A model generated the notes under the pieces. It was not told the DNA's origin, made no database searches, and saw only the letters and a list, made by a program, of their open reading frames with translations. Shown here one piece after another: positions 1 through 9,400 of a stretch of 63,410 nucleotides of DNA. The stretch covers positions 1 through 63,410 of the forward strand of contig JAJCYO010000112.1 of assembly GCA_029262875.1 (NCBI GenBank), written 5' to 3'. The stretch is from Flavobacteriales bacterium (GTDB taxonomy: Bacteria; Bacteroidota; Bacteroidia; Flavobacteriales_E; Vicingaceae). Every line of letters begins with the position of its first letter. The first letter of the stretch is position 1. The position numbers were made by a program, and so were the translations under genes.

Positions 1-1
1 G

Positions 2-265
2 GAGGAAATGGAACAAGCTGTTATAATACCTAATATTATCACACCAAACAATGATGGAAGTAATGATATTTTTCAGCTACACTTTCCATACGAAAGTGTA
101 ATTATTTATAATCGTTGGGGGCAAGAGTTATTTAATAGTAATAATAACGAAGCACATTGGAATGGAAGAACTACAAGTGGTAATGAAGTACCAGACGGAA
201 CATATTATTATTTAATAACAACTAAGGAAGAGACATATAAGGGGTTTGTACAAGTAATAAGGTAA
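2..265 (+). CDS. C-terminal end of a gliding-motility/CHU_C-type T9SS cargo protein (5' truncated by window)
   Basis: The open frame runs in from the left edge, so only the last 87 codons are present. They form a gliding-motility-associated C-terminal domain: an IIPNIITPNNDGSNDIF start, then the IIYNRWGQELF strand, a W-x-G-R turn (HWNGRT) and the closing PDGTYYYLI strand. In this family the domain is the signal recognised by the type IX secretion system, so the protein is probably exported or anchored on the surface. Its function lies upstream and cannot be read here. The stop is 14 nt before the next gene, which suggests co-transcription. It resembles the ends of the proteins at 48016-51597 and 56991-60428. 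Confidence 0.85.
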   Translation, partial: EEMEQAVIIPNIITPNNDGSNDIFQLHFPYESVIIYNRWGQELFNSNNNEAHWNGRTTSGNEVPDGTYYYLITTKEETYKGFVQVIR

Positions 266-279
266 AATACTTTATTACA

Positions 280-3216
280 ATGAAAAAAATAAAAATTTTA
301 GTGGCTTCACTTATCATAGGAAGTATTGCTTATGCACAACAACCACCGACTGGAGGTGCTGGAGGTGGTGCTTTTTGGAGAAAAGGTGGGAATAACATTG
401 GGAACGGTTTTAACATTTTTGGAACGATGTTTAACTCACCAATTTACACTTACACCAATGGTGTGGGAAGAGGAATCAGAAATGGAGACAGAACGCCAAA
501 CATTAACGGGTTTAATGTAAACACCAGTGGCTATATGGGCATAGGCCCAAACAGTGTTGGTTCAGGGCATTCCAATGGTTTCTGGCAAGATGTAGGTCCT
601 TATTCATTATTACACCTTAATGGTGTTACTACTGGTAGTGATTTTGTTTTTCCTGGTGGTTATCGTCCTTGGATGAGAACAGGAATTACTTTTAGCGATC
701 AAATAGATTTGGCTTATGTCGGTTTGCGGTCTGTAGATAGCACTAACAATATCAACGAAATGGTGATCAACTGGAGTAATGACCCCAATGTAGGTACTTT
801 TGGACCTGATGACATGGTATTTCGATTTTCAAGAGGAAGTTTTCCTGTAGCAAACAGCACTAGTGGTAATTTCTCTGCTAATAATGATTTAGATGGCTTA
901 CACATCGCTCGTTTTACTGGAACAGGAGAAATGGGTTTAGGCCCTACATTTGGTGTTCCTCAATCTCATCCAAATTATGTTAGACCACAATCAATTCTAC
1001 ACATTAGTGAAGATGATAATTTAGAGACTTGGATTCAAATCACCAATGAACTTAGGACTAACCAAACAGCTAATGACGGTTTGCGCTTGGGAATAAGAGC
1101 AGGAGCAGATAATAATGGGTATTTACGTTGGCAAGAAATTACCCCATTTATCATACAGACAGACTGGAATATTATTCCAGGTGGGATTGGTGCAGGAGAA
1201 CGAATGCGTATAAGTAGCATTAATGCTCCTGGTGTTCCTAACCCATCAGGGCTGCCTAACAATACGACTCGAGTAGCCATAAGCCATCAAGGAGGTAATC
1301 CCATTACTGAACCTCGCAGTTTATTGCATTTAGGATACAATACAGGAGCTGTAGGTCCACCTGCAGCAGTAGATGGTTGGCGGCCTTGGATGGACATTGG
1401 CACATTTACCAACAATGGTACGGACAACATGTACGTAGGACTAATAGCAGAAACTGGAGCTTTTCCAGCAAGTGACAGACATGATGCTGTTATCAATTGG
1501 GGTGATAATGGAACAGTTAATCCATTAAATGGTCCTGATAATTTACGTTTTATTTTTACTGAAACTGCTACAGGAATTGGAAGTACACCACCAGCCAATA
1601 CACTTAATGGTTTAGAAGTAGCTCGAATGACCCCTGGAATAGCCACAACATTGCCAGCTCCTAATTTTGGCATGATGGGGATTGGTGATTTTACAATTGC
1701 AGCTCCAATAAATGCCAAATTGGACATTGATGGCGATTTGCGAATTAGGGAAGTAACGAACGACAGTATGCTTACTATGGTGTTGGTTATTGACTCTACT
1801 GATTTAAACCGAGTACATTGGAGAGATGCTGCCACATTGGGTGGTGGAAATGTTACTGCTGACAATGGAACAAGTATTGACCCATTAAACCTAAACAATG
1901 TACAATTAGGGCAAATATATGTTCCTGGAGCGTTAAATTTTACAGGTATAGGGGAATTGATTCATCATACGGAGGTTCCTCTTAATGGATTTAATTTAGT
2001 TTTTAGTGGAATTGGAAATGCAGGAACAGAAACTGTTGCGATTGGACAGGAACCTATACAAAGTGCTAAATTTTCGGTATTTAATGATACAGAGCAACAT
2101 GGTATTTTATCACAAATGGATGCCAATAGTATACCATTAACTGTTTTGATTAGTGGCTTTAGGGTAAAACCTGCAATACGAGGTGTCTCATTAATAAATA
2201 ATGCAACAACTGCAGGTGCCGCTGTTGGTGTAGTTGGAGAAGCTGTAAGTAATGCTTCTTGGGGAGCTACGGGTATTGTTGGATATGCCTCAGGAATTGG
2301 TATAGATAATGAGGGTGGTCGTTTTGATGCAGTTGGTGCTTCTCAGTTTAATAATTATGGTGTTAAGGCTTCTGCAAACGGTAGCACTGGAAATAATTAT
2401 GGCGTATGGGCAGGATCTCCAATTGTAACAGGAGTAAATTATGCCGCTTGGTTTGAAGGAGATGTAGCTGTTAACGGAACCCCTTTTATTTTAAATCCAG
2501 CTCTGCCTCTTTCAGATGGGAATCTTAAAACCAGTATTAACAATATAAATAATGCTCAGGGTATAATTAATCAATTAATTCCTAAAACATTTTTTATGGA
2601 TACAGCTAATGGTTATGGCTTAAATTTTCCATCTCAAAAACAATATGGTTTTATAGCACAAGATGTAGAACTTATTTTACCTGAACTTGTAAATGAATAC
2701 AATAAACCTGCTGTATATGACTCTACTGGAAATATTATTACACCTTCTGGTACTTTTAAGAACCTAAATTACAATGCTTTTATAGCTATTTTGACGAAAG
2801 GTATGCAAGAACAACAAACTGTAATTGACAGCTTAATGGCTACTGTGCAAACATTATCTGATTGCATGGAAAATGCTAACATTTGCAGCGGTCATGCCCG
2901 TTTAATTAATAATGAAGAGGAAGAAGGTAAAGTGATTCAATTGGACAATTTAAACGCCATTATTTTGGATCAAAATTTACCGAATCCTTTCAAGGAAAAA
3001 ACTTCGATTAACTATAGCATTCCTGAAGAAGTGATGGAAGCTCAATTGTTGTTTTATGACATGAGCGGCCGTATCATAAAGCAAGTTGACATTAGTGAAA
3101 GAGGTGAAGGAAAATTAACTGTTTATGGTGAAAACCTTAAAAATGGTATTTATACTTATAGCCTTATCGCTGATGGTGAGCTAATTGCAACCAAGCGTAT
3201 GGTGAAATCCAAATAG
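280..3216 (+). CDS. Secreted tail-fibre-like protein with peptidase S74 domain and T9SS type A sorting domain
   Basis: 978 residues. A signal peptide (KKIKILVASLIIGSIAYAQ) leads into a Gly/Asn-rich body. The body holds three related modules starting at S109, S238 and S347 (SLLHL, SILHI, SLLHL); the first and third also share RPWM, YVGL and VINW. A C-terminal intramolecular chaperone/S74 domain follows: S745-D746 begins SDGNLKTSI, with YGFIAQDVE near residue 789. A T9SS type A signal occupies about residues 895-978 (LDQNLPNPF, GRIIKQVDI, GIYTYSLI). S74 domains trimerise fibres and then cut themselves off at the Ser, so finding the sorting signal beyond the cut site is odd. Probable role: a secreted trimeric surface fibre. 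Confidence 0.8.
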   Translation: MKKIKILVASLIIGSIAYAQQPPTGGAGGGAFWRKGGNNIGNGFNIFGTMFNSPIYTYTNGVGRGIRNGDRTPNINGFNVNTSGYMGIGPNSVGSGHSNGFWQDVGPYSLLHLNGVTTGSDFVFPGGYRPWMRTGITFSDQIDLAYVGLRSVDSTNNINEMVINWSNDPNVGTFGPDDMVFRFSRGSFPVANSTSGNFSANNDLDGLHIARFTGTGEMGLGPTFGVPQSHPNYVRPQSILHISEDDNLETWIQITNELRTNQTANDGLRLGIRAGADNNGYLRWQEITPFIIQTDWNIIPGGIGAGERMRISSINAPGVPNPSGLPNNTTRVAISHQGGNPITEPRSLLHLGYNTGAVGPPAAVDGWRPWMDIGTFTNNGTDNMYVGLIAETGAFPASDRHDAVINWGDNGTVNPLNGPDNLRFIFTETATGIGSTPPANTLNGLEVARMTPGIATTLPAPNFGMMGIGDFTIAAPINAKLDIDGDLRIREVTNDSMLTMVLVIDSTDLNRVHWRDAATLGGGNVTADNGTSIDPLNLNNVQLGQIYVPGALNFTGIGELIHHTEVPLNGFNLVFSGIGNAGTETVAIGQEPIQSAKFSVFNDTEQHGILSQMDANSIPLTVLISGFRVKPAIRGVSLINNATTAGAAVGVVGEAVSNASWGATGIVGYASGIGIDNEGGRFDAVGASQFNNYGVKASANGSTGNNYGVWAGSPIVTGVNYAAWFEGDVAVNGTPFILNPALPLSDGNLKTSINNINNAQGIINQLIPKTFFMDTANGYGLNFPSQKQYGFIAQDVELILPELVNEYNKPAVYDSTGNIITPSGTFKNLNYNAFIAILTKGMQEQQTVIDSLMATVQTLSDCMENANICSGHARLINNEEEEGKVIQLDNLNAIILDQNLPNPFKEKTSINYSIPEEVMEAQLLFYDMSGRIIKQVDISERGEGKLTVYGENLKNGIYTYSLIADGELIATKRMVKSK

Positions 3217-3231
3217 AGTAGCAACAAATAT

Positions 3232-3266
3232 AGAGGTTGGAGGGTTTCTCCAGCCTCTTTTTATTT
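3232..3266. terminator. Bidirectional rho-independent terminator between convergent genes
   Basis: An 11-bp stem (3232-3242 with 3248-3258, one G-T pair) encloses a 5-nt loop and is followed on the plus strand by a T-rich run. It ends the 280-3216 transcript and overlaps the stop codon of the minus-strand gene. Confidence 0.85.
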
Positions 3267-3794
3267 TTTCATCAAACTTCTAATGTCGTTTAAAATCTGA
3301 TTTGCTTCCTTCTTGTCAATATCTATGGCAAAAGGCACCATTGTTTTTTCGAGCTGTATCATTAATTGGTACTTATTAATGTTCCAATAAGAAGTATTCA
3401 TAGACTTAATGAAATCGCCATTGGCATCTGTATAGAAATCAACTTTTTTAATCTCATTTAAATCAAAACGTTGGGTCACTCCCCTTTTCCCGATAGATTT
3501 GATCAAAAACAACTCATTATTTTCTATAATAATTTTTTCTTCTCCATACTTTCTCCAACGATAGGCATAAATAACTTTAAACTCAAAAAACAACCAAAAT
3601 GCCACATAAACCCCAAAGAAAACCTTTGTTCCAGCATCATAGTCTTCAAAAAATTGCGTGAGAATAGCAATACCACAGCAGGAAAACAGGATAATCCATA
3701 GTAAGAGCATTTTTTGTTTCTTGTCAATTAAATACGCTTTAATCACAATCTCCAACTTATCTCCTTCTTTATTTCTTTGAATCCTGTTCTCCAT
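3261..3794 (-). CDS. Hypothetical two-TM protein with PH-like cytoplasmic region
   Basis: 177 residues, family not recognised with certainty. Two hydrophobic segments sit at about residues 29-46 and 56-75 (LLLWIILFSCCGIAILTQF, then VFFGVYVAFWLFFEFKVIYAY). A soluble tail of about 100 residues follows, with alternating beta-type patterns (EEKIIIENNELFLIKSI, RFDLNEIKKVDFY) that resemble bacterial PH or YdbT-like domains. The ATG codes MENRIQRNKEGDKLEI with no signal peptide. It is divergent from the 3897 gene and convergent with the S74 gene. Function unknown. Confidence 0.7.
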   Translation of the reverse strand: MENRIQRNKEGDKLEIVIKAYLIDKKQKMLLLWIILFSCCGIAILTQFFEDYDAGTKVFFGVYVAFWLFFEFKVIYAYRWRKYGEEKIIIENNELFLIKSIGKRGVTQRFDLNEIKKVDFYTDANGDFIKSMNTSYWNINKYQLMIQLEKTMVPFAIDIDKKEANQILNDIRSLMKK

Positions 3795-3841
3795 GTTTCG
3801 TAATTTTTAACAAAATTAGAATAGTTTGATTAATTAGGCAT

Positions 3842-3849
3842 TATCTTTG
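3842..3849 (+). promoter_or_regulatory. Candidate -7 promoter element (TATCTTTG)
   Basis: Exact match to the Bacteroidota TAnnTTTG box, 47 nt before the ATG at 3897. A TTTG at 3825-3828 lies closer (13 nt) than a usual -33 element, so only the -7 box is convincing. Confidence 0.4.
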
Positions 3850-3896
3850 TAACTAATCTGGTAAATTTTTACTTTTAAAATCTAAAATTGAATAGG

Positions 3897-4862
3897 ATGA
3901 GAAATTTAATGATGGTTTGTGCTCTTTTAGCAGTGGTTGCTTCTAAATCATATGCCCAAAAAGCAGGAAAGAAAATAGATGATTTAACTTTTCTATATGT
4001 CGATGAGAAATACGACAAAGTAGTGTACAAAGGCGAGGGTTTAATGCAAAGTGATTCTTACAAAAAACACCCGTTAGTATACATCTATACCTCTATGAGC
4101 TACTATGAAATGTCTAGAAGACCAGGTAAATTTAGTGTTGGAGACAGAGATGCAGAATTTCCTAAGCCACTAAAAATGGCCCAAAAGCACTTGTACAAGT
4201 TTGTTAAAGTAGATAAAAAAGCGCCTAAGTACTATGATAATAGCTGGTATGAGGACTTTAAAGAGTATTACATACAACTTGCGGATACTTCTAACAAATT
4301 AGCTCAAATGTTGTTTTTAAATGAAAAATACAGAAAATCAGCATCCTCTTATAAAGCGGCATACAGAGCAATTCCAAGTGACCCTGTTTTATTGTTATGG
4401 CAAGGTATAGGCGAAATGAAATCTAAGAATGCTGTTGAAGGTAAAAAATCACTTGCTAAGGCAATGAAAGAAATTAATAAAGACTTTGTTCCTTCTAAAG
4501 CAACATCTCCTGTTTTAGCTCATGGTATGTTATTGGCTGAAGAAATTCTAAGAGGCATAGGTGATTATGCAAATGCAGATAAAGCAAAAGAATTGATTGA
4601 GGTCTTCAAAAAATACGATCCAGACGAGTTGGACAAAAAGAAATTAGAAGAGCGGAAAGCAAAAGCAAAAGAAGATGCTGAAAAGGATAAGGTGATGAGG
4701 AAGTTTATGAGTGATGAGGAGGACGAAGACAACAAGAACAAGCAAAAAGGGAAGGTTATTATCGAAGATGGTGATGGATCTGAAGGAAACGGAAAAAGTA
4801 GTGACGATAAATTAGACCAATTAGAGAAAGACGAGAAAGAAGATAATGGTGGCGGAAAATAA
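3897..4862 (+). CDS. Secreted alpha-helical (TPR-like) protein with highly charged C-terminus
   Basis: The ATG at 3897 gives 321 residues; a TTG three codons upstream is also in frame but less likely. The signal peptide is MRNLMMVCALLAVVASKSYAQ. The body has TPR-like helix pairs, for example YIYTSMSYYEMS and the block around SSYKAAYRAIPSDPVLLLW. The last 90 residues are almost all Lys, Glu, Asp and Gly. No catalytic motif or T9SS signal is seen, so the protein is probably periplasmic and scaffold-like. Its stop codon abuts the stop of the convergent M20 gene with no spacer and no terminator hairpin between them. Confidence 0.75.
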   Translation: MRNLMMVCALLAVVASKSYAQKAGKKIDDLTFLYVDEKYDKVVYKGEGLMQSDSYKKHPLVYIYTSMSYYEMSRRPGKFSVGDRDAEFPKPLKMAQKHLYKFVKVDKKAPKYYDNSWYEDFKEYYIQLADTSNKLAQMLFLNEKYRKSASSYKAAYRAIPSDPVLLLWQGIGEMKSKNAVEGKKSLAKAMKEINKDFVPSKATSPVLAHGMLLAEEILRGIGDYANADKAKELIEVFKKYDPDELDKKKLEERKAKAKEDAEKDKVMRKFMSDEEDEDNKNKQKGKVIIEDGDGSEGNGKSSDDKLDQLEKDEKEDNGGGK

Positions 4863-6056
4863 TTAGCTTTTTAATTCTTTCAACGCAATCCAAGACATTA
4901 ACCCTATTGAGGTTTCTATCGCATTTTCATCTACATTAAATGTTGAGGTATGTAAGCCAGAAGTGATGTTTTCTGCTTCATTCTTAGTACCTAATCGATA
5001 AAAGCAAGCTGGTTTTACTTGTGTGAAGTAAGAAAAATCTTCGGCTGTCATTCTAAGGTCTAAATCAATTACATTTTCTTTTCCTAAAAATTCTATCGCT
5101 GCCGCTTTAGCGTTATTCGTCACTGCTTCATCATTGACTAAAAAAGGGTATCCCTTTAAGATTTTAAATTCACACTCTCCTCCCATGCTTTCAGCAATAG
5201 ATTCTGCCATTTTTTTCATTTTAACATGAGCTTCGGCTCTCCATTCCTCATCCATTGCCCTAAAGGTTCCTTCTAACTCCACTTTATCCGGAATAATGTT
5301 TGTTGCTCCATTGCCTACAATCTTACCAAAAGACAACACGGTAGGTGCTGTAGGATGGCTCATTCTACTCACCACTTGTTGTAAAGAGGTTAAAATATGA
5401 GCCGTAATTAAAACCGGATCAACATTTAAATGTGGCAATGCTGCATGTCCTCCTTTTCCTTTAACAGTCATAAATAGTTCATCTGTAGAGGCCATGTACA
5501 TACCGCTTCTAAATCCAACTTTTCCTGCTTCTAATTGTGGGTAAACGTGCTGACCAATAATTGAATGAGGTACTGGGTTCTCTAATACCCCTTCTTTTAT
5601 CATTAGCGATGCTCCTCCAGGTAAGCGTTCTTCTCCTGGTTGAAAGATTAACTTAACCGTTCCTTCAAATTGATCCTTTAATTCATTTAAAATTTTTGCA
5701 ACTCCCAATAATGATGAAGTATGTACATCATGGCCACAAGCATGCATGACACCTTCATTGACCGACTTGTAAGAAACATCGTTCTCCTCGATAATTGGCA
5801 AGGCATCTAAATCCGCTCTTAATGCCACTACCTTGCTTTCCGGGTGATTTCCTTTTATCAACCCTACAATACCCGTTTTAACAATTCCGGATTCGTACTC
5901 AATTCCATATTCGCTGAGTTTTGAACAAACATACTCGGATGTATTATGCTCTTCAAATGAAAGTTCAGGATGCTGGTGCAAATGCCTTCTTATAGCGATC
6001 ACCTCTTCCTTGTATTCAGTTGCCTTTTCTTTTATAAGGGTTAATAATCCTTCCAT
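4863..6056 (-). CDS. M20 family (M20D-type) amidohydrolase/carboxypeptidase
   Basis: 397 residues, full length for the family that includes hippurate and IAA-amino-acid hydrolases. Metal-ligand motifs are present: MHACGHDVHTS (Cys and His), QPGEER (the catalytic/ligand Glu pair), GQHVYPQ, and a C-terminal GLHTSTF His. A lid/dimerisation region (GKGGHAALPH) lies mid-protein. It probably removes an acyl or amino-acid group from N-acyl amino acids in the cytoplasm; no signal peptide is seen. It is the last gene of a minus-strand operon, 1 nt after the TauE-like gene. The exact substrate cannot be told. Confidence 0.92.
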   Translation of the reverse strand: MEGLLTLIKEKATEYKEEVIAIRRHLHQHPELSFEEHNTSEYVCSKLSEYGIEYESGIVKTGIVGLIKGNHPESKVVALRADLDALPIIEENDVSYKSVNEGVMHACGHDVHTSSLLGVAKILNELKDQFEGTVKLIFQPGEERLPGGASLMIKEGVLENPVPHSIIGQHVYPQLEAGKVGFRSGMYMASTDELFMTVKGKGGHAALPHLNVDPVLITAHILTSLQQVVSRMSHPTAPTVLSFGKIVGNGATNIIPDKVELEGTFRAMDEEWRAEAHVKMKKMAESIAESMGGECEFKILKGYPFLVNDEAVTNNAKAAAIEFLGKENVIDLDLRMTAEDFSYFTQVKPACFYRLGTKNEAENITSGLHTSTFNVDENAIETSIGLMSWIALKELKS

Positions 6057-6057
6057 A

Positions 6058-6432
6058 TTATTTTGAGAAAAAAATCATTTTTACTGCCCCTATTAACATC
6101 AATACTCCAAAGATTTTTTTCAAAGTAGATTCACTGATAAAACTCAATGTTAGTTTAGAGCCTATATACCCTCCTATAATGAATGTAACTGCAATAATTA
6201 ACGCAAATTTCCAATTGATGGCATCTGCTCTATGGTAATTATACGCTGCTAATATTCCAATTGGAGGTAGCATCGCTGCAATACTTGTTCCTTGTGCTCC
6301 AAACTGATTTAGACTTAATGCATAAACCAATGAAGGCACAATAATTAGGCCTCCTCCAATTCCAATCATTCCACTAACTATACCAGCAAAAAGGCCAATA
6401 CAAACCAATATTAACAATGTTGAAATACTCAT
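6058..6432 (-). CDS. TauE/SafE-family membrane protein (single-repeat, half-length)
   Basis: 124 residues with four hydrophobic segments. The N-terminal GxxSGxIGIGGGLIIVPSL signature is that of the TauE/SafE (DUF81) transporter family. Classical members have two such repeats (about 250 residues); this one has a single repeat and must dimerise if it forms a transporter. Members usually export sulfite, sulfoacetate or related anions, but the substrate here is unknown. It is spaced 2 nt from the upstream and 1 nt from the downstream gene, so it is clearly in one operon with them. Confidence 0.85.
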   Translation of the reverse strand: MSISTLLILVCIGLFAGIVSGMIGIGGGLIIVPSLVYALSLNQFGAQGTSIAAMLPPIGILAAYNYHRADAINWKFALIIAVTFIIGGYIGSKLTLSFISESTLKKIFGVLMLIGAVKMIFFSK

Positions 6433-6434
6433 AA

Positions 6435-9400
6435 TTATATATCTAAGCTTAATGATAAATAAAATATAGGCTTATCCTTGGAGACTCCATCTTCAACCCC
6501 CCAAGCCCAATCTAATCTTAAAAAGTAACCTAACAAGGTGGTACGAACTCCAAAACCATAACCAGCAACAATAGGATCAATATTTTTAAATACCGTTACG
6601 GTAATAGGTCCATCCGTAATTACATCTTTATTTAACCTATTCTCTTTGCTCCAAGGGTTAACTCCGTTCCATGCTGAACCAACATCAGTAAATCCTATAA
6701 TTTGGAAGTTTCTGATGAATTTTGATCGAATTGGCCTTCTTATAAAGTACTTGAATACAGGAATTCTTAGCTCACTGTTAATTACAGCAAAATTAGTTCC
6801 TCTTCTAATGTTTTGTGGGAAACCTCTCAAATTAGCTGCTAATGCATGGTAACGATAGTTTACTGAGAAGTCAATGTCATCTTGATTAATGAATTGTTCT
6901 TGTCCTATTGGTATCCAATCGTCTAAACTTCCCAAGTAATAAATTAATTTTTCAAATCCAAAAGATGAACTTCCTGCCAACCTATTCACCCATACAATTT
7001 CTCTGCTAATTTTTTGAGAATGTCTAAGGTCCAGACCTACCACCTGCATGTTCCCATTTAATCCATCTCCTCTACCTTTAATATCTCCATTGTCATGAAA
7101 TTGGTTATTTGTAGAAACAAAAGAACCATCACCAAACTCTTGGTAATATTCTCCAAAAATTTTAAACTTCGTTCCATAATAGATGTTCGTCATTTTATTT
7201 CTTGAATTATCAAACACAAAAGCAATCTTCCCTATACCTCTATATTCTCTCTCATTACCTGTCTTTAGCGTGTTGATGTCTATTGATTTAAATATGGTAT
7301 TATCGTTTCTTGCAGTTATGGTGAATCTTACACTTGTCACTTCACTAAATGGATATTTAATAGAGTATTTCAGTGAATTTGTTGACAATCCCTTTGCGAC
7401 AAACCCATTGTCTGTATTTGATGTTGTTCGGGAGAATGTGTACTCCTTATCAGTTCTTTTCAATAGATTTTGAAAGGTCATAAAATACTCTCTCGTTGAG
7501 GATGAAATTCTTACTCCTCCATATATTTTTTTATCCTCAAATAAATCTATCGTAGCAAATTTAATTAGCGCCCCTATTCCTGGACTCGTATAAGGACCAC
7601 CAGTAAATTGTTGGTATTCACCATTAACAAACGAATTACTAAGCTTAATCGCAGAATTGTCATTAAAAAATGAAATGTTATAATTTCGTTGATTCGGAAT
7701 TATAAATTCTTCCCATACACTGTCTGTTTCAGCTTTCGGTTCATCTCCAATTACAATAGTATTTCGTTGCACTTCATCCTTTTCATTTTCAAAAACATAG
7801 TGATTAATATCAATGGCATTATTGGCTGCTGTATCCTTAGGAATTATCGTAGACTTTAATAAAATGGGGGCATTACTCTTGGGGACTGCCGGTTCGGCAT
7901 TATTTTCTGAAGAATCTTTACTCCCCTCTATTGTTTCATTTACTAAACTTATTTCTTCGGGCTTCTCATTCAAATCTCTCATTAACAAATGATACCTGTA
8001 ATTATCTTTTAAAATCTCCGTGTACTTACCCGATGTTATAATATTGTGCTCATTTAACCCCCTATTATAAAGGTTAACTGCGGGTTTTGCATCATAAAAA
8101 TGATAAAAATGAATTGAGGTATCAATGTGCGTAATAAAACTATCTTTTACTGCACTATATCTTGCTAAAACATTATCATCCTCACCTAAGTAATATAACA
8201 CAGAATCTATTCCTACAGGCTGTTTTTCCGAAAAACCAGATGTCTTAGTAACTCTTGTTAGCTGATCTTTTTCTGCATTATAATTTAACACCCAAACATC
8301 TTTTTGATTGGCAAATAATTCTGAATCAGTAGGTTGATACCCCAAAGAGTCTGTTAATCTATTGGACGTGAAAACAATCTTTGTTGAATTCTCAATAAAC
8401 CTTGGTTCTAGATCATCATAAACGTCATTGGTTAATTTTTTATGAGAATTAGATCCAGTATAATACATGTACAAATCGGATTGGCCCTTATAAACTCCAG
8501 AGAAAACCATCTCTTTTCCACTATCCGAATAATCCATAGCGGTAACCTTTTCCATATTAAAAATCGCTTTAACTTGAATTCCCCCAGAATTAATATCAAA
8601 GAAATGCATTAACAAGATTCCCTTTTCCTCAGTAACAAATGCCAATATTTCGCTTGATGGATTCCACTCTAAAATAGGATACGACTTATCGTTTATCCTG
8701 TCAAGCTTAAATTCTTTCTTGTAAATTTTATACTTTTTGTCGTTGTCCCGGTAATAAATATAAATCTTGTACTGCCCTAATTGGTTGGTAACATAGGCAA
8801 AATTATTCCCATCAGGACTCATTTTAAACTCAGAATAATCTCTTCTTTTTCTAATTTTAAAGATCTCTTTCTCCAAATAATCCTCTTCTTCCGTTTTAGA
8901 AAAATCTTTGTATTCCTTAGCATAATATTTATGCCATTCCTTGGTAAGACTCTTCATTGAAACACCTAAAACGTATAGAAACCCTTTTTCTATACTCTGC
9001 GTTACACGAGTCATGTATAGGATATTTGGAATTACAGCTTCACCATAAGTATCAATGACATAAGCCCACAGGGAATGTCCTGCTATGACCGCATCTCTAT
9101 CTGATAGTCGGTTAAATTTCTTGTATTTACCAGAAGTAACACCATCTCTTACACTGTTTTCTATTTCTGGACTCCATTTTTTAGAAATGTATGAAGTGAG
9201 TCCTTTTTGGTACCACTCTGGAACGGACATCAAACTGGAATTTTTAAGAACTTGCCTCCAATTAGAACCATAAACTTGTTGGTTAACCAACACTTGAGCT
9301 ATTCCTTCTTTAATTTGTCTATTAAAATCATCATGGTCACCATTAAAGTAAATATAAACTTTAGACCCCATTATATTCGTGATTCCACCAAGCTCACCAT

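Noticed and set aside
1287-1898. 203-codon minus-strand open frame inside the S74 gene
   Set aside because: It lies wholly inside a clear coding gene, has no domain and reflects the low stop density opposite a Gly/Asn-rich protein.
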